Source: Candidatus Parcubacteria bacterium
Lineage (GTDB): Bacteria > Patescibacteriota > Saccharimonadia > Saccharimonadales > Saccharimonadaceae
NCBI GenBank assembly: GCA_023391075.1
Contig: JAEWBQ010000004.1
Coordinates: 166,161-230,160, forward strand
Reading direction: 5' to 3'
DNA: 64,000 nt
Part shown: piece after piece, positions 56,130 to 64,000 of the stretch
Position numbering within the stretch: the stretch's first letter is position 1
How the letters are laid out: every line of letters starts with the position of its first letter
Program-made: the position numbers and the translations under genes
Notes under the pieces: generated by a model
What the model saw: only the letters and a program-made list of their open reading frames with translations
Told to the model about the DNA's origin: nothing
The model's database searches: none

Positions 56130-56807
56130 ATGCCAATTGTTCGCGACGAATCGGGGCGGAGCGTTTTCCGGCGCTCCCTCAGGTTCGACACCGCTCATCC
56201 ACGCGATTTTTTCGCAGACGATCCGGACTTGTACGCCGAGCATATCCGGCGCGCGCAGTATCGGGTACTCGAAACGATTCGGTTTTTGCGGCGTCCTCTC
56301 GCTGGGAGGGGACTATGCCACGAATTCCCAATCAACCCGCATGCAATCGACACGCCAGTTCAGCAGCTGGCGAAGTTTGTTCACCAGCGCGATGACCGAC
56401 GTGCCAAGCGAGTCCGGGAACAGCGCTACAGAGAAGAGACCGTCGGACTTCCACCGTATGAACTCCGGCTTCGTTCACCTCAACACATGGATAAGCGGCG
56501 CGCCTACCTGTTCGGAGGCGGCGATATTCCAGCGCTGTATTTTGAGGCAGCCATGACGCAGGGCGAAATCACGCACTTCGTACAGCGCATGCGCCTACTG
56601 CTGGTGACCGACGCCATCGAGCAGCTCGCTACGGCGAAGGACTTGCGCCTGTTTGGTGATAAGTGGGAAGTGTCAGTCATTGCAATGAACGAGCATCGGT
56701 TGCGCTGCAAGCCATCCACTAATCGCGTCAAGCACGACGACCGCTCATTCCACGGCGAAGCGAACAACAAGCGTAAGGAGCGAAGCCGCAGATATGCAAT
56801 GGCCTAA
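56130..56807 (+). CDS. Orphan 225-aa basic protein
   Basis: Not recognised. Very Arg-rich, soluble, with no TM helix. Contains RRAYLFGGGDIPALYFEAAM in the middle and ends in a basic tail (NNKRKERSRRYAMA), which suggests nucleic-acid binding. AAAGGGGG lies 6-7 nt before the ATG. Other frames over the same stretch are also open, so support for this frame rests on the ribosome-binding site and codon pattern. It shares codon style with the 163-aa gene. Confidence 0.5.
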   Translation: MPIVRDESGRSVFRRSLRFDTAHPRDFFADDPDLYAEHIRRAQYRVLETIRFLRRPLAGRGLCHEFPINPHAIDTPVQQLAKFVHQRDDRRAKRVREQRYREETVGLPPYELRLRSPQHMDKRRAYLFGGGDIPALYFEAAMTQGEITHFVQRMRLLLVTDAIEQLATAKDLRLFGDKWEVSVIAMNEHRLRCKPSTNRVKHDDRSFHGEANNKRKERSRRYAMA

Positions 56808-56819
56808 CCCCTAACAAAC

Positions 56820-56902
56820 ACCCCGTGCTCAACTGCAAAGTGTAGATGAGGATGACGCCGCTATGGCCGACTCTCCTACCAGGCAGTTTTTGCACGGGGT
56901 GC
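56820..56902. other. Long interrupted inverted repeat between convergent genes
   Basis: CACCCCGTGC (56820-56829) pairs with GCACGGGGTG (56893-56902), and inside it AACTGC pairs with GCAGTT, giving about 16 bp of stem around a loop of about 45 nt. T5 occurs inside the 3' arm. It could be a bidirectional terminator with an insert, or a small RNA. Confidence 0.45.
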
Positions 56903-56930
56903 GCTTATGTTTAAGGACGATTACGAAAGA

Positions 56931-57674
56931 TTATTTACCAGCGTCAACGTTGAGCTGCTTTGGTTCTTTTTGTACTTTACCGCCGGGGCGCATTTCATCC
57001 GCGCCCTGTTGTTGTGGTGTATCGGCGCCGTGGTCCGATTCGACCTCAGCCACCGCCTCGTCTTCTGCTTCAGCCTCACCGCCGGCCGCTTCGTTGGCCG
57101 CCTGGAGGGCACTTGGCTCGTAGACGTTAGCAATCACGAGCGACGTGTCCTGCTCGACATCTGCATATTCCACGCCCTCTGGCAGCGTCACATCAGCCAA
57201 GGTCAATTTATCCTCTGCTGTGGCCAAGTTATGAATCTGAACCTCCAGGGCTTCTGGCAAGTTAGCCGGTACAGCACGCACCTCAATCTGCTCGAGGGTC
57301 TGCAGGACGACCAGACCAGCCTTCTCGGCTTCGCTCTCGCCCATACCGACCAGTGAAATCGGCACTTCCGTCACGATTTTCTCGTTTTGTTTGACCGCGT
57401 GAAACGCCACATGGCGGACACGATGCCCCACAGGATCAATATCGATCGATTTAATAATCGCAAGTTTCTTCTTGCCGTTCACAGTCAGATGAACCGGCGT
57501 GTGCTTGCCCGCCTGATGCGCTACCTTGGTAGTCTCTACCAGGTGCGACTGGGTCGCGATCGGCTCCGCATGACCACCATACACCACGCTTGGCACAAGG
57601 CCGTCGCGTCGCAGGCGTGCTACTTTTTTACCTTTTACTGTTCGTTCATCGAGTGCGAGTGATATGTCATTCAT
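56931..57674 (-). CDS. rplY: Ribosomal protein bL25, long CTC type
   Basis: 247 aa. 5S-rRNA-binding L25 domain (LALDERTVKGKKVARLRRDG, VPSVVYGG) plus the CTC C-terminal beta domain (PVGHRVRHVAFHAV, EQIEVRAVPANLPEALEVQI), followed by an unusual acidic Ala/Glu tail (EAEAEDEAVAEVESDHG) of about 60 residues. The start MNDISLAL is supported by GAAAGGGGAACTGAGG upstream and by TATAAT (57715-57720); the longer frame includes the promoter. Confidence 0.95.
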   Translation of the reverse strand: MNDISLALDERTVKGKKVARLRRDGLVPSVVYGGHAEPIATQSHLVETTKVAHQAGKHTPVHLTVNGKKKLAIIKSIDIDPVGHRVRHVAFHAVKQNEKIVTEVPISLVGMGESEAEKAGLVVLQTLEQIEVRAVPANLPEALEVQIHNLATAEDKLTLADVTLPEGVEYADVEQDTSLVIANVYEPSALQAANEAAGGEAEAEDEAVAEVESDHGADTPQQQGADEMRPGGKVQKEPKQLNVDAGK

Positions 57675-57831
57675 CCTCAGTTCCCCTTTCAGTCGTTGGT
57701 AACTCGTACTTCTTATTATACCACGATGAGCTGCTTGCATTTATGGCCGCCTCTTATCGATCAAGACAACTACAACCAGAAGCCACACTATCCGCTGCGC
57801 CCTTGGCAGCATCTCGTGCTAAAATAAAGCC

Positions 57832-58533
57832 ATGGTACTTCCCGTTTCTTTCTACAGCATGATCCCATTTCTTAATGTCGAATATATTGTCGGAACACTT
57901 GGTCTCATCGGTATTTTGGCGATCGTTTTCGCCGAGTCGGGACTTCTTATCGGCTTCTTCCTGCCAGGTGACAGCCTGCTCTTTACCGCTGGTTTTCTCG
58001 TCAGCACCGGTGTCTTCAAAATCAATATCGGCCTGCTGGTCCTACTCGTTTTCATCGCAGCCGTCCTAGGCGACAGCGTCGGCTACGTCTTTGGTCGTCG
58101 TGTCGGCCGGCACCTCTTCAACCGGCCGAATTCAGTCCTTTTCCGCCAGGAAAACATGGCGCACGCCGAGCAGTTCTACGACAAGTACGGCAGCAAGACA
58201 ATCATCTTGGCGCGCTTCGTTCCGATCGTACGTACGTTCGCCCCGATCGTTGCTGGCATTGGCAAGATGAACTATAAAACGTTCATCACTTACAACCTCA
58301 TCGGCGGACTGCTATGGGCGGCCGGCATTACCCTGCTTGGCTTCGGCCTTGGCCGCTGGTTCCAGCACCTGGGCCTCGACATTGATACGGTCATTCTACC
58401 TATCGCCGGCATTATCATCTTAATTTCTATTGCCCCGGCACTCGTTCATCTCCTCAAAGACAAAAAACAGCGCCATGCGATTTGGGCCGCCACCAAACTA
58501 CAGTTCAAGAAACTATTCAGCAAAGCTCGTTAA
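57832..58533 (+). CDS. DedA family membrane protein
   Basis: 233 aa. DedA/SNARE-associated family, polytopic, recently linked to undecaprenyl-phosphate or phospholipid flipping. Seen: IVFAESGLLIGFFLPGDSLL, GDSVGYVFGRRVGR, and ARFVPIVRTFAPIVAGIGKM, all family signatures, with a basic C-terminus. TAAAAT (57820-57825, in TGCTAAAAT) ends 6 nt before the ATG: predicted leaderless. The PAP2 phosphatase gene follows after 12 nt. Confidence 0.93.
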   Translation: MVLPVSFYSMIPFLNVEYIVGTLGLIGILAIVFAESGLLIGFFLPGDSLLFTAGFLVSTGVFKINIGLLVLLVFIAAVLGDSVGYVFGRRVGRHLFNRPNSVLFRQENMAHAEQFYDKYGSKTIILARFVPIVRTFAPIVAGIGKMNYKTFITYNLIGGLLWAAGITLLGFGLGRWFQHLGLDIDTVILPIAGIIILISIAPALVHLLKDKKQRHAIWAATKLQFKKLFSKAR

Positions 58534-58545
58534 ACTAACATCCAT

Positions 58546-59238
58546 ATGTCAAAAACACTTCCTCATGCTCGCCGCTCATCACTCACCATCACTGCGCTGA
58601 TTGCCATTATGTTCGGCGTGATGATATTTGCCCTCATGGCGCATAGCGTTCAGTATCACGACGATTTCGCACGGTTTGACACACCTGTGCTCGACCGCAT
58701 AGCCGCTCATCGTGATCAGCCGCTGACAGTAGCTATGACCATTGTCACTAACCTCTTATCACCCGTCTCGTTTGCCATTATCGTGACGATCATCAGCGCA
58801 ACATGGGCGTGGCGCAAACGTGAAGCCTGGCGCCCTCTCGTCTTGATGGGCTCGATGGCACTTGCCATGATTGCCTCGACATTACTGAAGCACCTGTTTG
58901 AGCGTGCCCGACCGCCACAAGCATTCATGATCGCACCGTTTGAGATCGACTACTCTTTCCCGTCAGGCCATACGCTTGGCATCGCTACGTTCGTCTTCGT
59001 GCTAGGATACTTACTCTATTCAGCCCGCCTGCAACTGCACCACGCACTCCTTTGGGCTCTCAGTGGCCTTGGCCTGATCGCGCTCGTCGCCTTTAGTCGC
59101 CTTTACCTTGGGTATCACTGGTTAACTGACGTCACCGCTTCAGTTGGTGTCGCCCTAGTCATCCTGGGTGTCGTCATCATCACCGACACGTACATGCCAC
59201 TCCGCGTCAAGCAGCTCCTGAATCGTCGCTCGCGCTAA
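58546..59238 (+). CDS. PAP2-family phosphatase
   Basis: 230 aa, six TM helices. The three PAP2 motifs are complete: [14 protein letters not shown] (about 139-142), and [12 protein letters not shown]. Likely removes a phosphate from undecaprenyl pyrophosphate or another lipid phosphate on the outer face, which fits its place after a DedA gene. No SD; TAAACT ends 9 nt before the ATG, or it is coupled to dedA. Its stop overlaps the uvrA stop (CTAA). Confidence 0.92.
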   Translation: MSKTLPHARRSSLTITALIAIMFGVMIFALMAHSVQYHDDFARFDTPVLDRIAAHRDQPLTVAMTIVTNLLSPVSFAIIVTIISATWAWRKREAWRPLVLMGSMALAMIASTLLKHLFERARPPQAFMIAPFEIDYSFPSGHTLGIATFVFVLGYLLYSARLQLHHALLWALSGLGLIALVAFSRLYLGYHWLTDVTASVGVALVILGVVIITDTYMPLRVKQLLNRRSR

Positions 59239-62048
59239 AGCAGCGGCTTTAGATATTTACCAGTAAACGACTTGCCGTTTGCGGCGATATCTTCCGGCGT
59301 GCCTTCCGCCACGACAGTGCCGCCGCCCAGGCCGCCTTCAGGACCCATGTCAATCACATGATCTGCTGACTTAATCACATCGAGGTTATGTTCGATGATC
59401 ACCATACTGTTGCCGCCCTCAACCAGTTTCTGGAGGATACCGAGCAATCGTCGAACATCGGCGCTATGGAGGCCAGTCGTCGGTTCGTCAAGGATATAAA
59501 GCGTCTTGCCCGTGGCGCGACGCGACAGCTCGGTCGCGAGCTTGATGCGCTGCGCTTCACCGCCACTAAAGGTCGTGGCTGGCTGACCCAGCCGAATATA
59601 CCCTAGACCGACTTCGACAAGCGTGTCGAGCTTACGGGCGATTGAGGGAACATTTTCAAAGAAGCCGGCGGCCTGCTCCACGGTCATTTCAAGCACATCG
59701 CTGATGGTCGCGTCCTTGTATTTGATCTCCAAGGCTTCGCGGTTATAGCGTTTGCCTTTACAAACATCACAGGTCACATACACATCTGGCAAGAAGTGCA
59801 TCTCGATCTTAATGACACCATCACCCTGACAGTTCTCACACCGTCCACCCTTGACGTTAAAGCTGAAACGACCGGCTTTGTAGCCGCGGATATTTGCCTC
59901 TGGCGTCGCTGCGAAGAGTTCGCGAATCGGCGTAAAGACGCCAGTATAAGTCGCTGGGTTTGAACGTGGCGTGCGGCCAATTGCTGATTGATCGATGACA
60001 ATCGCTTTGTCGAGATGGTCAATACCTTCGATATTCTCATGTGCTCCCGGAACTGTCTGGGCACGGTGGAGCCGGGCAGAAAGTTCCTTAGCCAGGATAT
60101 CGTTGACGAGGGTTGATTTACCGCTACCGCTCACGCCGCTCACAACCGTCATGACGCCAAGCGGAAATGCCACATCAATATTCTTCAGGTTGTTTTCGCG
60201 GGCACCACGAATAATCAGCTTGCGGTCCTTCTGGACTGGCCGGCGCTTCTTTGGCACGACAATCTTTTCAGTACCCTTAAGGAACCGTCCCGTGATACTC
60301 TCTGAATCCTCGGCGACTTCCGCTGGCGTTCCCGCCGCAATGACGTTCCCGCCGTGCACACCGGCACCAGGACCGATATCGAGCAGATAGTCCGCTTCGC
60401 GGATCGTATCTTCGTCATGCTCGACCACGAGCACCGTATTACCAAGGTCACGCAGGCGCTTCAGCGTGGCAATCAAGCGGTCGTTGTCGCGCTGATGCAG
60501 GCCGATCGACGGCTCATCGAGCACATACAACACACCTTGCAGGCCAGAGCCAATTTGCGTGGCGAGACGAATACGCTGCGCTTCACCACCGCTGAGGGTA
60601 TTGGCAGCACGACCAAGCTCCAGATAGTTCAAGCCGACGTTGCTCATAAAACCGAGGCGCTCGGTGATTTCTTTGAGAATTTGGCGCGCAATGACCAGTT
60701 CTTGCTCCGTCAGTTTCAGCTGGTTCTTGAACAGGTCTAGCGCCGCATCTACACCCAGATTACAAATATCCATGATATTCAGGCCATGCACCGTGACCGC
60801 CAGGACAACCGGCTTTAGGCGGGCGCCGTTACAGGCGTGGCACTTGCGCTCGCGCATAAACCGCTCGATGTCTTTGCGCATGAATTCGCTGTCGGTTTCT
60901 TTGTGGCGGCGCTCCAAATTTGGAATCACTCCTTCGTAGGTCGAGGTATAACTCCGGCCAGCGCCGATTTCTACGTTATACTTCTGGTTGCCCGTCCCGT
61001 AGAGGACCTTATTCAGGTCATCCGCGCTCAGTTCGCGCACCGGCACATGAATACTGAAGCCATGCGCATCGGCCACCTTGGCAAGGCGTTTCATGTACCA
61101 CGCATCGCTATTGACGCGATTATATGGGCGAATCGCGCCTTCGGCGATCGTGAGGTTTGGATTAAATACTAGGTCTGGATCAATTTCCAAACGACTGCCG
61201 AGGCCCGTACAGACCGGGCACGCACCTTGTGGCGAGTTGAAGCTAAAGAGCCGCGGTTCAAGTTCGGGAATCTCTTCACCCGGGTGATCGACACAGGCGT
61301 AGCGTTGACTAAGAACCGTCAAGTCGTCAGTCTCGGCGTCCAGCACCTCAACCACCCCGTCGGCCAGCTCCAGCGACTGCTCGACGGACTGCGTGATACG
61401 CGACATCATATCGCGGGCCATGACGATACGGTCCACGACAATTTCGATGTCGTGCTTGTAACTCTTTTGCAGTTCAGGAAACTCATCGAGCGCGTAAACG
61501 ACACCGTCGACACGCGCACGCGCGAACCCGAGGCGGCGATACTGCTCGGGTACGTGGGCAAACTCGCCCTTCCTGCCTTTAACAATCGGCGCCAGAATCA
61601 TCAGGCGCTTCCCGTCGTCGATTTTCATAATTTCATCAATGATCGCCTGGGGCGTTCGCCGAGCTACTGGCTTGCCACAAATCGGACAGTGTGGGACGCC
61701 GGCACGTGCAAACAGCAGGCGCAGGTAATCATAGATTTCGGTCACCGTCGCCACTGTCGAGCGCGGGTTGCGGCTCGTTGACTTCTGGTCAATAGAGATT
61801 GCCGGGCTCAAGCCTTCAATACTGTCGACGTCAGGCTTGTCCATGATACCCAGAAACTGACGGGCATAACTGCTGAGACTTTCGACGTAACGCCGCTGCC
61901 CTTCGGCGTAAATCGTATCAAACGCCAGGCTTGACTTACCACTTCCTGACAGACCCGTGATAACGACTAATTTATCACGAGGAATCTCCACGCTAATGTT
62001 CTTAAGATTGTGCTCGCGAGCACCCGTAACACGAATAATCTCTGGCAT
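59235..62048 (-). CDS. uvrA: UvrABC excinuclease subunit A
   Basis: 937 aa, full length. Damage-recognition ATPase of excision repair. Two ABC modules: [20 protein letters not shown] and [15 protein letters not shown], with [14 protein letters not shown] and [14 protein letters not shown]. Zinc-binding Cys are kept ([32 protein letters not shown]), unlike in UvrC and LigA here. TATAAT (62057-62062) ends 8 nt before the ATG: predicted leaderless. Confidence 0.98.
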   Translation of the reverse strand: MPEIIRVTGAREHNLKNISVEIPRDKLVVITGLSGSGKSSLAFDTIYAEGQRRYVESLSSYARQFLGIMDKPDVDSIEGLSPAISIDQKSTSRNPRSTVATVTEIYDYLRLLFARAGVPHCPICGKPVARRTPQAIIDEIMKIDDGKRLMILAPIVKGRKGEFAHVPEQYRRLGFARARVDGVVYALDEFPELQKSYKHDIEIVVDRIVMARDMMSRITQSVEQSLELADGVVEVLDAETDDLTVLSQRYACVDHPGEEIPELEPRLFSFNSPQGACPVCTGLGSRLEIDPDLVFNPNLTIAEGAIRPYNRVNSDAWYMKRLAKVADAHGFSIHVPVRELSADDLNKVLYGTGNQKYNVEIGAGRSYTSTYEGVIPNLERRHKETDSEFMRKDIERFMRERKCHACNGARLKPVVLAVTVHGLNIMDICNLGVDAALDLFKNQLKLTEQELVIARQILKEITERLGFMSNVGLNYLELGRAANTLSGGEAQRIRLATQIGSGLQGVLYVLDEPSIGLHQRDNDRLIATLKRLRDLGNTVLVVEHDEDTIREADYLLDIGPGAGVHGGNVIAAGTPAEVAEDSESITGRFLKGTEKIVVPKKRRPVQKDRKLIIRGARENNLKNIDVAFPLGVMTVVSGVSGSGKSTLVNDILAKELSARLHRAQTVPGAHENIEGIDHLDKAIVIDQSAIGRTPRSNPATYTGVFTPIRELFAATPEANIRGYKAGRFSFNVKGGRCENCQGDGVIKIEMHFLPDVYVTCDVCKGKRYNREALEIKYKDATISDVLEMTVEQAAGFFENVPSIARKLDTLVEVGLGYIRLGQPATTFSGGEAQRIKLATELSRRATGKTLYILDEPTTGLHSADVRRLLGILQKLVEGGNSMVIIEHNLDVIKSADHVIDMGPEGGLGGGTVVAEGTPEDIAANGKSFTGKYLKPLL

Positions 62049-62168
62049 AACAACTAATTATACCACTTTTTGTCCCGATTATGCCAGTCTCGTAGTTGAC
62101 GCATAGTGCTTATCGTTGCATAACACTTTTGCCCCTGTTATGCTCAGAGTAATTATTCGGGAGTCACC

Positions 62169-62456
62169 ATGAAAAAATCCGCAGCCATCATCGTCAGCCT
62201 CACCGCTATCATCCTGTTGACACAGACCAACCTGTTCAATGATCTGTTGTTTTTCTTTTTGGTCGGCGCGATCCCCGGCACCACCAAGAGCGTCCCGTCG
62301 TCCGTAATGCTCAGTGCGATCGTCGTCGCATCGGGCATCTTTATCTTCAGCTTCGCGGCCGTCCGCTCACTAGGCGCTCAAATGCTCGCGCAACTTCAGT
62401 CAGCCCTCGTGGACTTCAAGCGTCAGCTTGAAAAGCAGCGCCTCGGCGACGCCTAA
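62169..62456 (+). CDS. Small two-helix membrane protein
   Basis: 95 aa. Two TM helices (AAIIVSLTAIILLTQTNLF region and VMLSAIVVASGIFIFSFAAV) followed by an amphipathic helix (LAQLQSALVDFKRQLEKQRL). Not recognised. GGGAG lies 5 nt before the ATG. Its stop overlaps the convergent sbcB stop by 4 nt (CTAA). Confidence 0.65.
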   Translation: MKKSAAIIVSLTAIILLTQTNLFNDLLFFFLVGAIPGTTKSVPSSVMLSAIVVASGIFIFSFAAVRSLGAQMLAQLQSALVDFKRQLEKQRLGDA

Positions 62457-63895
62457 TACTCTCCGTCCGACTGGTCAGCATCCTCAACTGAAACAATACT
62501 TTCGGCCCAAAGCTGCAGCTCCTGCAAAACAAACTGCTTTGAATCGTCCGTCACCTCTTTGCCAAGCTTGGTCAGCGATGCGACAAAACCGGGCAGCTGT
62601 GCCGCGACATGGGCCGCCCGCCACGTTTCCCAGTTTCGTGCTTCTTCTTCACTCAAGCTTCGCGGGAAACTGCGTGCCTTATAGTGCAGCAGTAAGTCGG
62701 CGAGTCGTTCGTCAATAAAGTCAGGATGAAAATCAGCCAGTTCACGCTCGCTAGCGTTGCGCACCGTTTCGATCCGCAGCTTGTCGCGGTCCTGGACGAA
62801 CCCGTCATAGAGCTGCGCCTCGGGATCGGGCAATTTTTTGAATTCCGGCCGACCCTCGAACAAACTGCGTACGTTTTCGGCGAAATGCGGTGCGCTCAGT
62901 AGGATAGCCTTGTGCTTCTCGACAGTTTCAATATCAAGATGGATTCGTTCCCAGCCGCCCGCCTGCTCCAGTACCCCGACTGGCGCGACCGCTGGCGCGC
63001 GGTTATACTGCAACTCCTTGACGGGCAGCTTGACGAAGCCATCCTTTTGCCGCTCTTCCCACGACGCGAATAATTTCTTGGCGAGTTCCTTGGCATCGAG
63101 ATTGATCAGTGGAGTCGGATCGTAGCGCAGGTCATAGACCACCACATTGCCATTGCGCCCGCTCGTAAGCGGGAACGCTACCGTCGTCTTATCGTGCTCG
63201 GCGTCATAGCGCCCGCTCGTGTAGACGAACGGCTGCTTTTGCTCCAGATTCACCAGGCGCTTGACTTCGTTTTTGTCGCGCATCGTAAACAGATAATTAT
63301 ACAGCTGCGGCTGACAGGCCTTGATCAGTCCGGTAACAGCAATGAGCGCCTCAACATCACTAAGCGCGTCGTGGGCTTTAAAGTGGTCGATACCGTTGAG
63401 TTTCGTAATCAGTTCGAGACGGTTGGTCGCCTTGCCGTCGTCAGCGACAGGCCATTCAATGCCGTCGGGCCGGAGCGCGCGCGTCATACGCACCACATCC
63501 AGCAGGTCCCAGCGTGACCGGCCTTCCCTCCAGCTCCATTCATACGGATCGTAGAAATTCCGCCAGAACAAATGACGCACGAATTCGTCGTCGAAGCGAA
63601 TATTGTTAAACCCGACCGCGGTCGTGTCAGGAGTAAATACTTCCTCATTCAAGATCTTCGCAAACTGAGCCTCGGTGTAGCCGTCAGCTGCCGTCTGCTG
63701 GGGTGTGATACCGGTCACCATCAGCGCCTCTGGGCTCGGCAGTGTATCATCATTTAATTTCACGAGCAGGTCGTAGGGCTCGCCCACCGGATTCAGCTCC
63801 AAGTCGGTACGCTGCCCGGCGAACTGCATGATGCGTGATTGGCGCGGATCAAGCCCGCTGGTTTCGAGGTCGTAGAAGAAGAAAGTCTTAGCCAT
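62453..63895 (-). CDS. sbcB: Exodeoxyribonuclease I
   Basis: 480 aa, full length. 3'-5' exonuclease on single-stranded DNA in repair and recombination. DEDDh domain: FFFYDLETSGLDPRQSRIMQ (Asp9/Glu11), GFNNIRFDDEFVRHLFWRNF, and HDALSDVEALIAV, followed by the SH3-like and helical C-terminal domains. The start MAKTFFFYD is chosen since TATACT (63903-63908, in TGCTATACT) ends 7 nt before it; the longer frame crosses the promoter. Confidence 0.96.
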   Translation of the reverse strand: MAKTFFFYDLETSGLDPRQSRIMQFAGQRTDLELNPVGEPYDLLVKLNDDTLPSPEALMVTGITPQQTAADGYTEAQFAKILNEEVFTPDTTAVGFNNIRFDDEFVRHLFWRNFYDPYEWSWREGRSRWDLLDVVRMTRALRPDGIEWPVADDGKATNRLELITKLNGIDHFKAHDALSDVEALIAVTGLIKACQPQLYNYLFTMRDKNEVKRLVNLEQKQPFVYTSGRYDAEHDKTTVAFPLTSGRNGNVVVYDLRYDPTPLINLDAKELAKKLFASWEERQKDGFVKLPVKELQYNRAPAVAPVGVLEQAGGWERIHLDIETVEKHKAILLSAPHFAENVRSLFEGRPEFKKLPDPEAQLYDGFVQDRDKLRIETVRNASERELADFHPDFIDERLADLLLHYKARSFPRSLSEEEARNWETWRAAHVAAQLPGFVASLTKLGKEVTDDSKQFVLQELQLWAESIVSVEDADQSDGEY

Positions 63896-63923
63896 TACTT
63901 TCAGTATAGCAGCAAATAAAAAA

Positions 63924-63937
63924 CACCCTATCGGGCG
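63924..63937 (-). terminator. Terminator of a gene or RNA beyond the right edge
   Basis: CGCCC-GATA-GGGTG stem (one wobble) followed on the minus strand by TTTTTTATT. No gene in the window ends here, so it closes a minus-strand transcript coming from outside. Confidence 0.7.
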
Positions 63938-64000
63938 AGAATTCAAGGAAAATGACAAGTTGGATACAAAGAGGGCGCGTGGCCCGGGTGAAACCATAGG

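Noticed and set aside
63941..64000. Possible protein or RNA gene at the right edge
   Set aside because: Only about 60 nt upstream of the terminator are visible; no family can be assigned from them.

Overview
The window reads as a chromosomal segment of a Patescibacteria/CPR bacterium, most likely a member of Candidatus Saccharibacteria (TM7). This is inferred from gene content and cannot be proved from the sequence alone. The signs are tightly packed genes, small domain-minimal versions of core enzymes (for example a cysteine-free UvrC of 517 aa), five scattered type IV pilin-like genes, the LemA-HtpX pair, an orphan membrane-anchored solute-binding protein beside secG, and many small membrane proteins. 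No biosynthetic operons are present. All three stop codons work as stops, so the code is standard. Base composition is moderately GC-rich throughout, with AT-rich promoters only.

Layout. 1-5.2 kb: truncated leuS, a membrane-anchored surface protein, a MurF-type ligase and a SHOCT protein. 5.3-8 kb: an MscS-type protein, an alpha/beta hydrolase, and small membrane proteins, one behind a structured leader RNA. 8-11.5 kb: DUF1697, a HhH protein, and a merR-adh-cupin operon with a palindromic operator. 11.5-13.6 kb: divergent gpmA/eno. 13.6-18.5 kb: a zinc-protease-like protein, a thymine-hypermodification-family enzyme, two oxidoreductases, tRNA-Gly, tRNA-Phe and an SPFH protein. 18.5-29.8 kb: pilins, rarA, a carbohydrate cluster (glycosyltransferase, debranching-type hydrolase, trehalase), typA, tRNA-Ala and an RRM protein. 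29.8-41.9 kb: ligA, htpX-lemA, three tRNAs, the substrate-binding protein-secG-holin-like block, pepP, a pilin and uvrC. 41.9-49.5 kb: a ParA-like ATPase convergent with a five-gene envelope operon that ends in a large peptidoglycan hydrolase. 49.5-64 kb: trhO, DUF2127, paired ABC exporters, two orphan genes, L25, DedA and PAP2 phosphatase, uvrA and sbcB.

Two expression styles are visible. About 26 genes have a -10 hexamer ending only 6-9 nt before an ATG and no Shine-Dalgarno sequence, which predicts leaderless mRNAs. A second set has conventional leaders with AGGAG-type sites. The ParA gene and the envelope operon stand apart: both use near-consensus -35/-10 promoters with 17-bp spacers and leaders of about 100 nt, and they end at a shared terminator. 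This convergent locus is the best candidate for an undescribed system. The organism would depend on exogenous metabolites, remodel cell-wall peptidoglycan (its own or a host's), use type IV pili for contact, and carry repair enzymes that have lost metal-binding cysteines.
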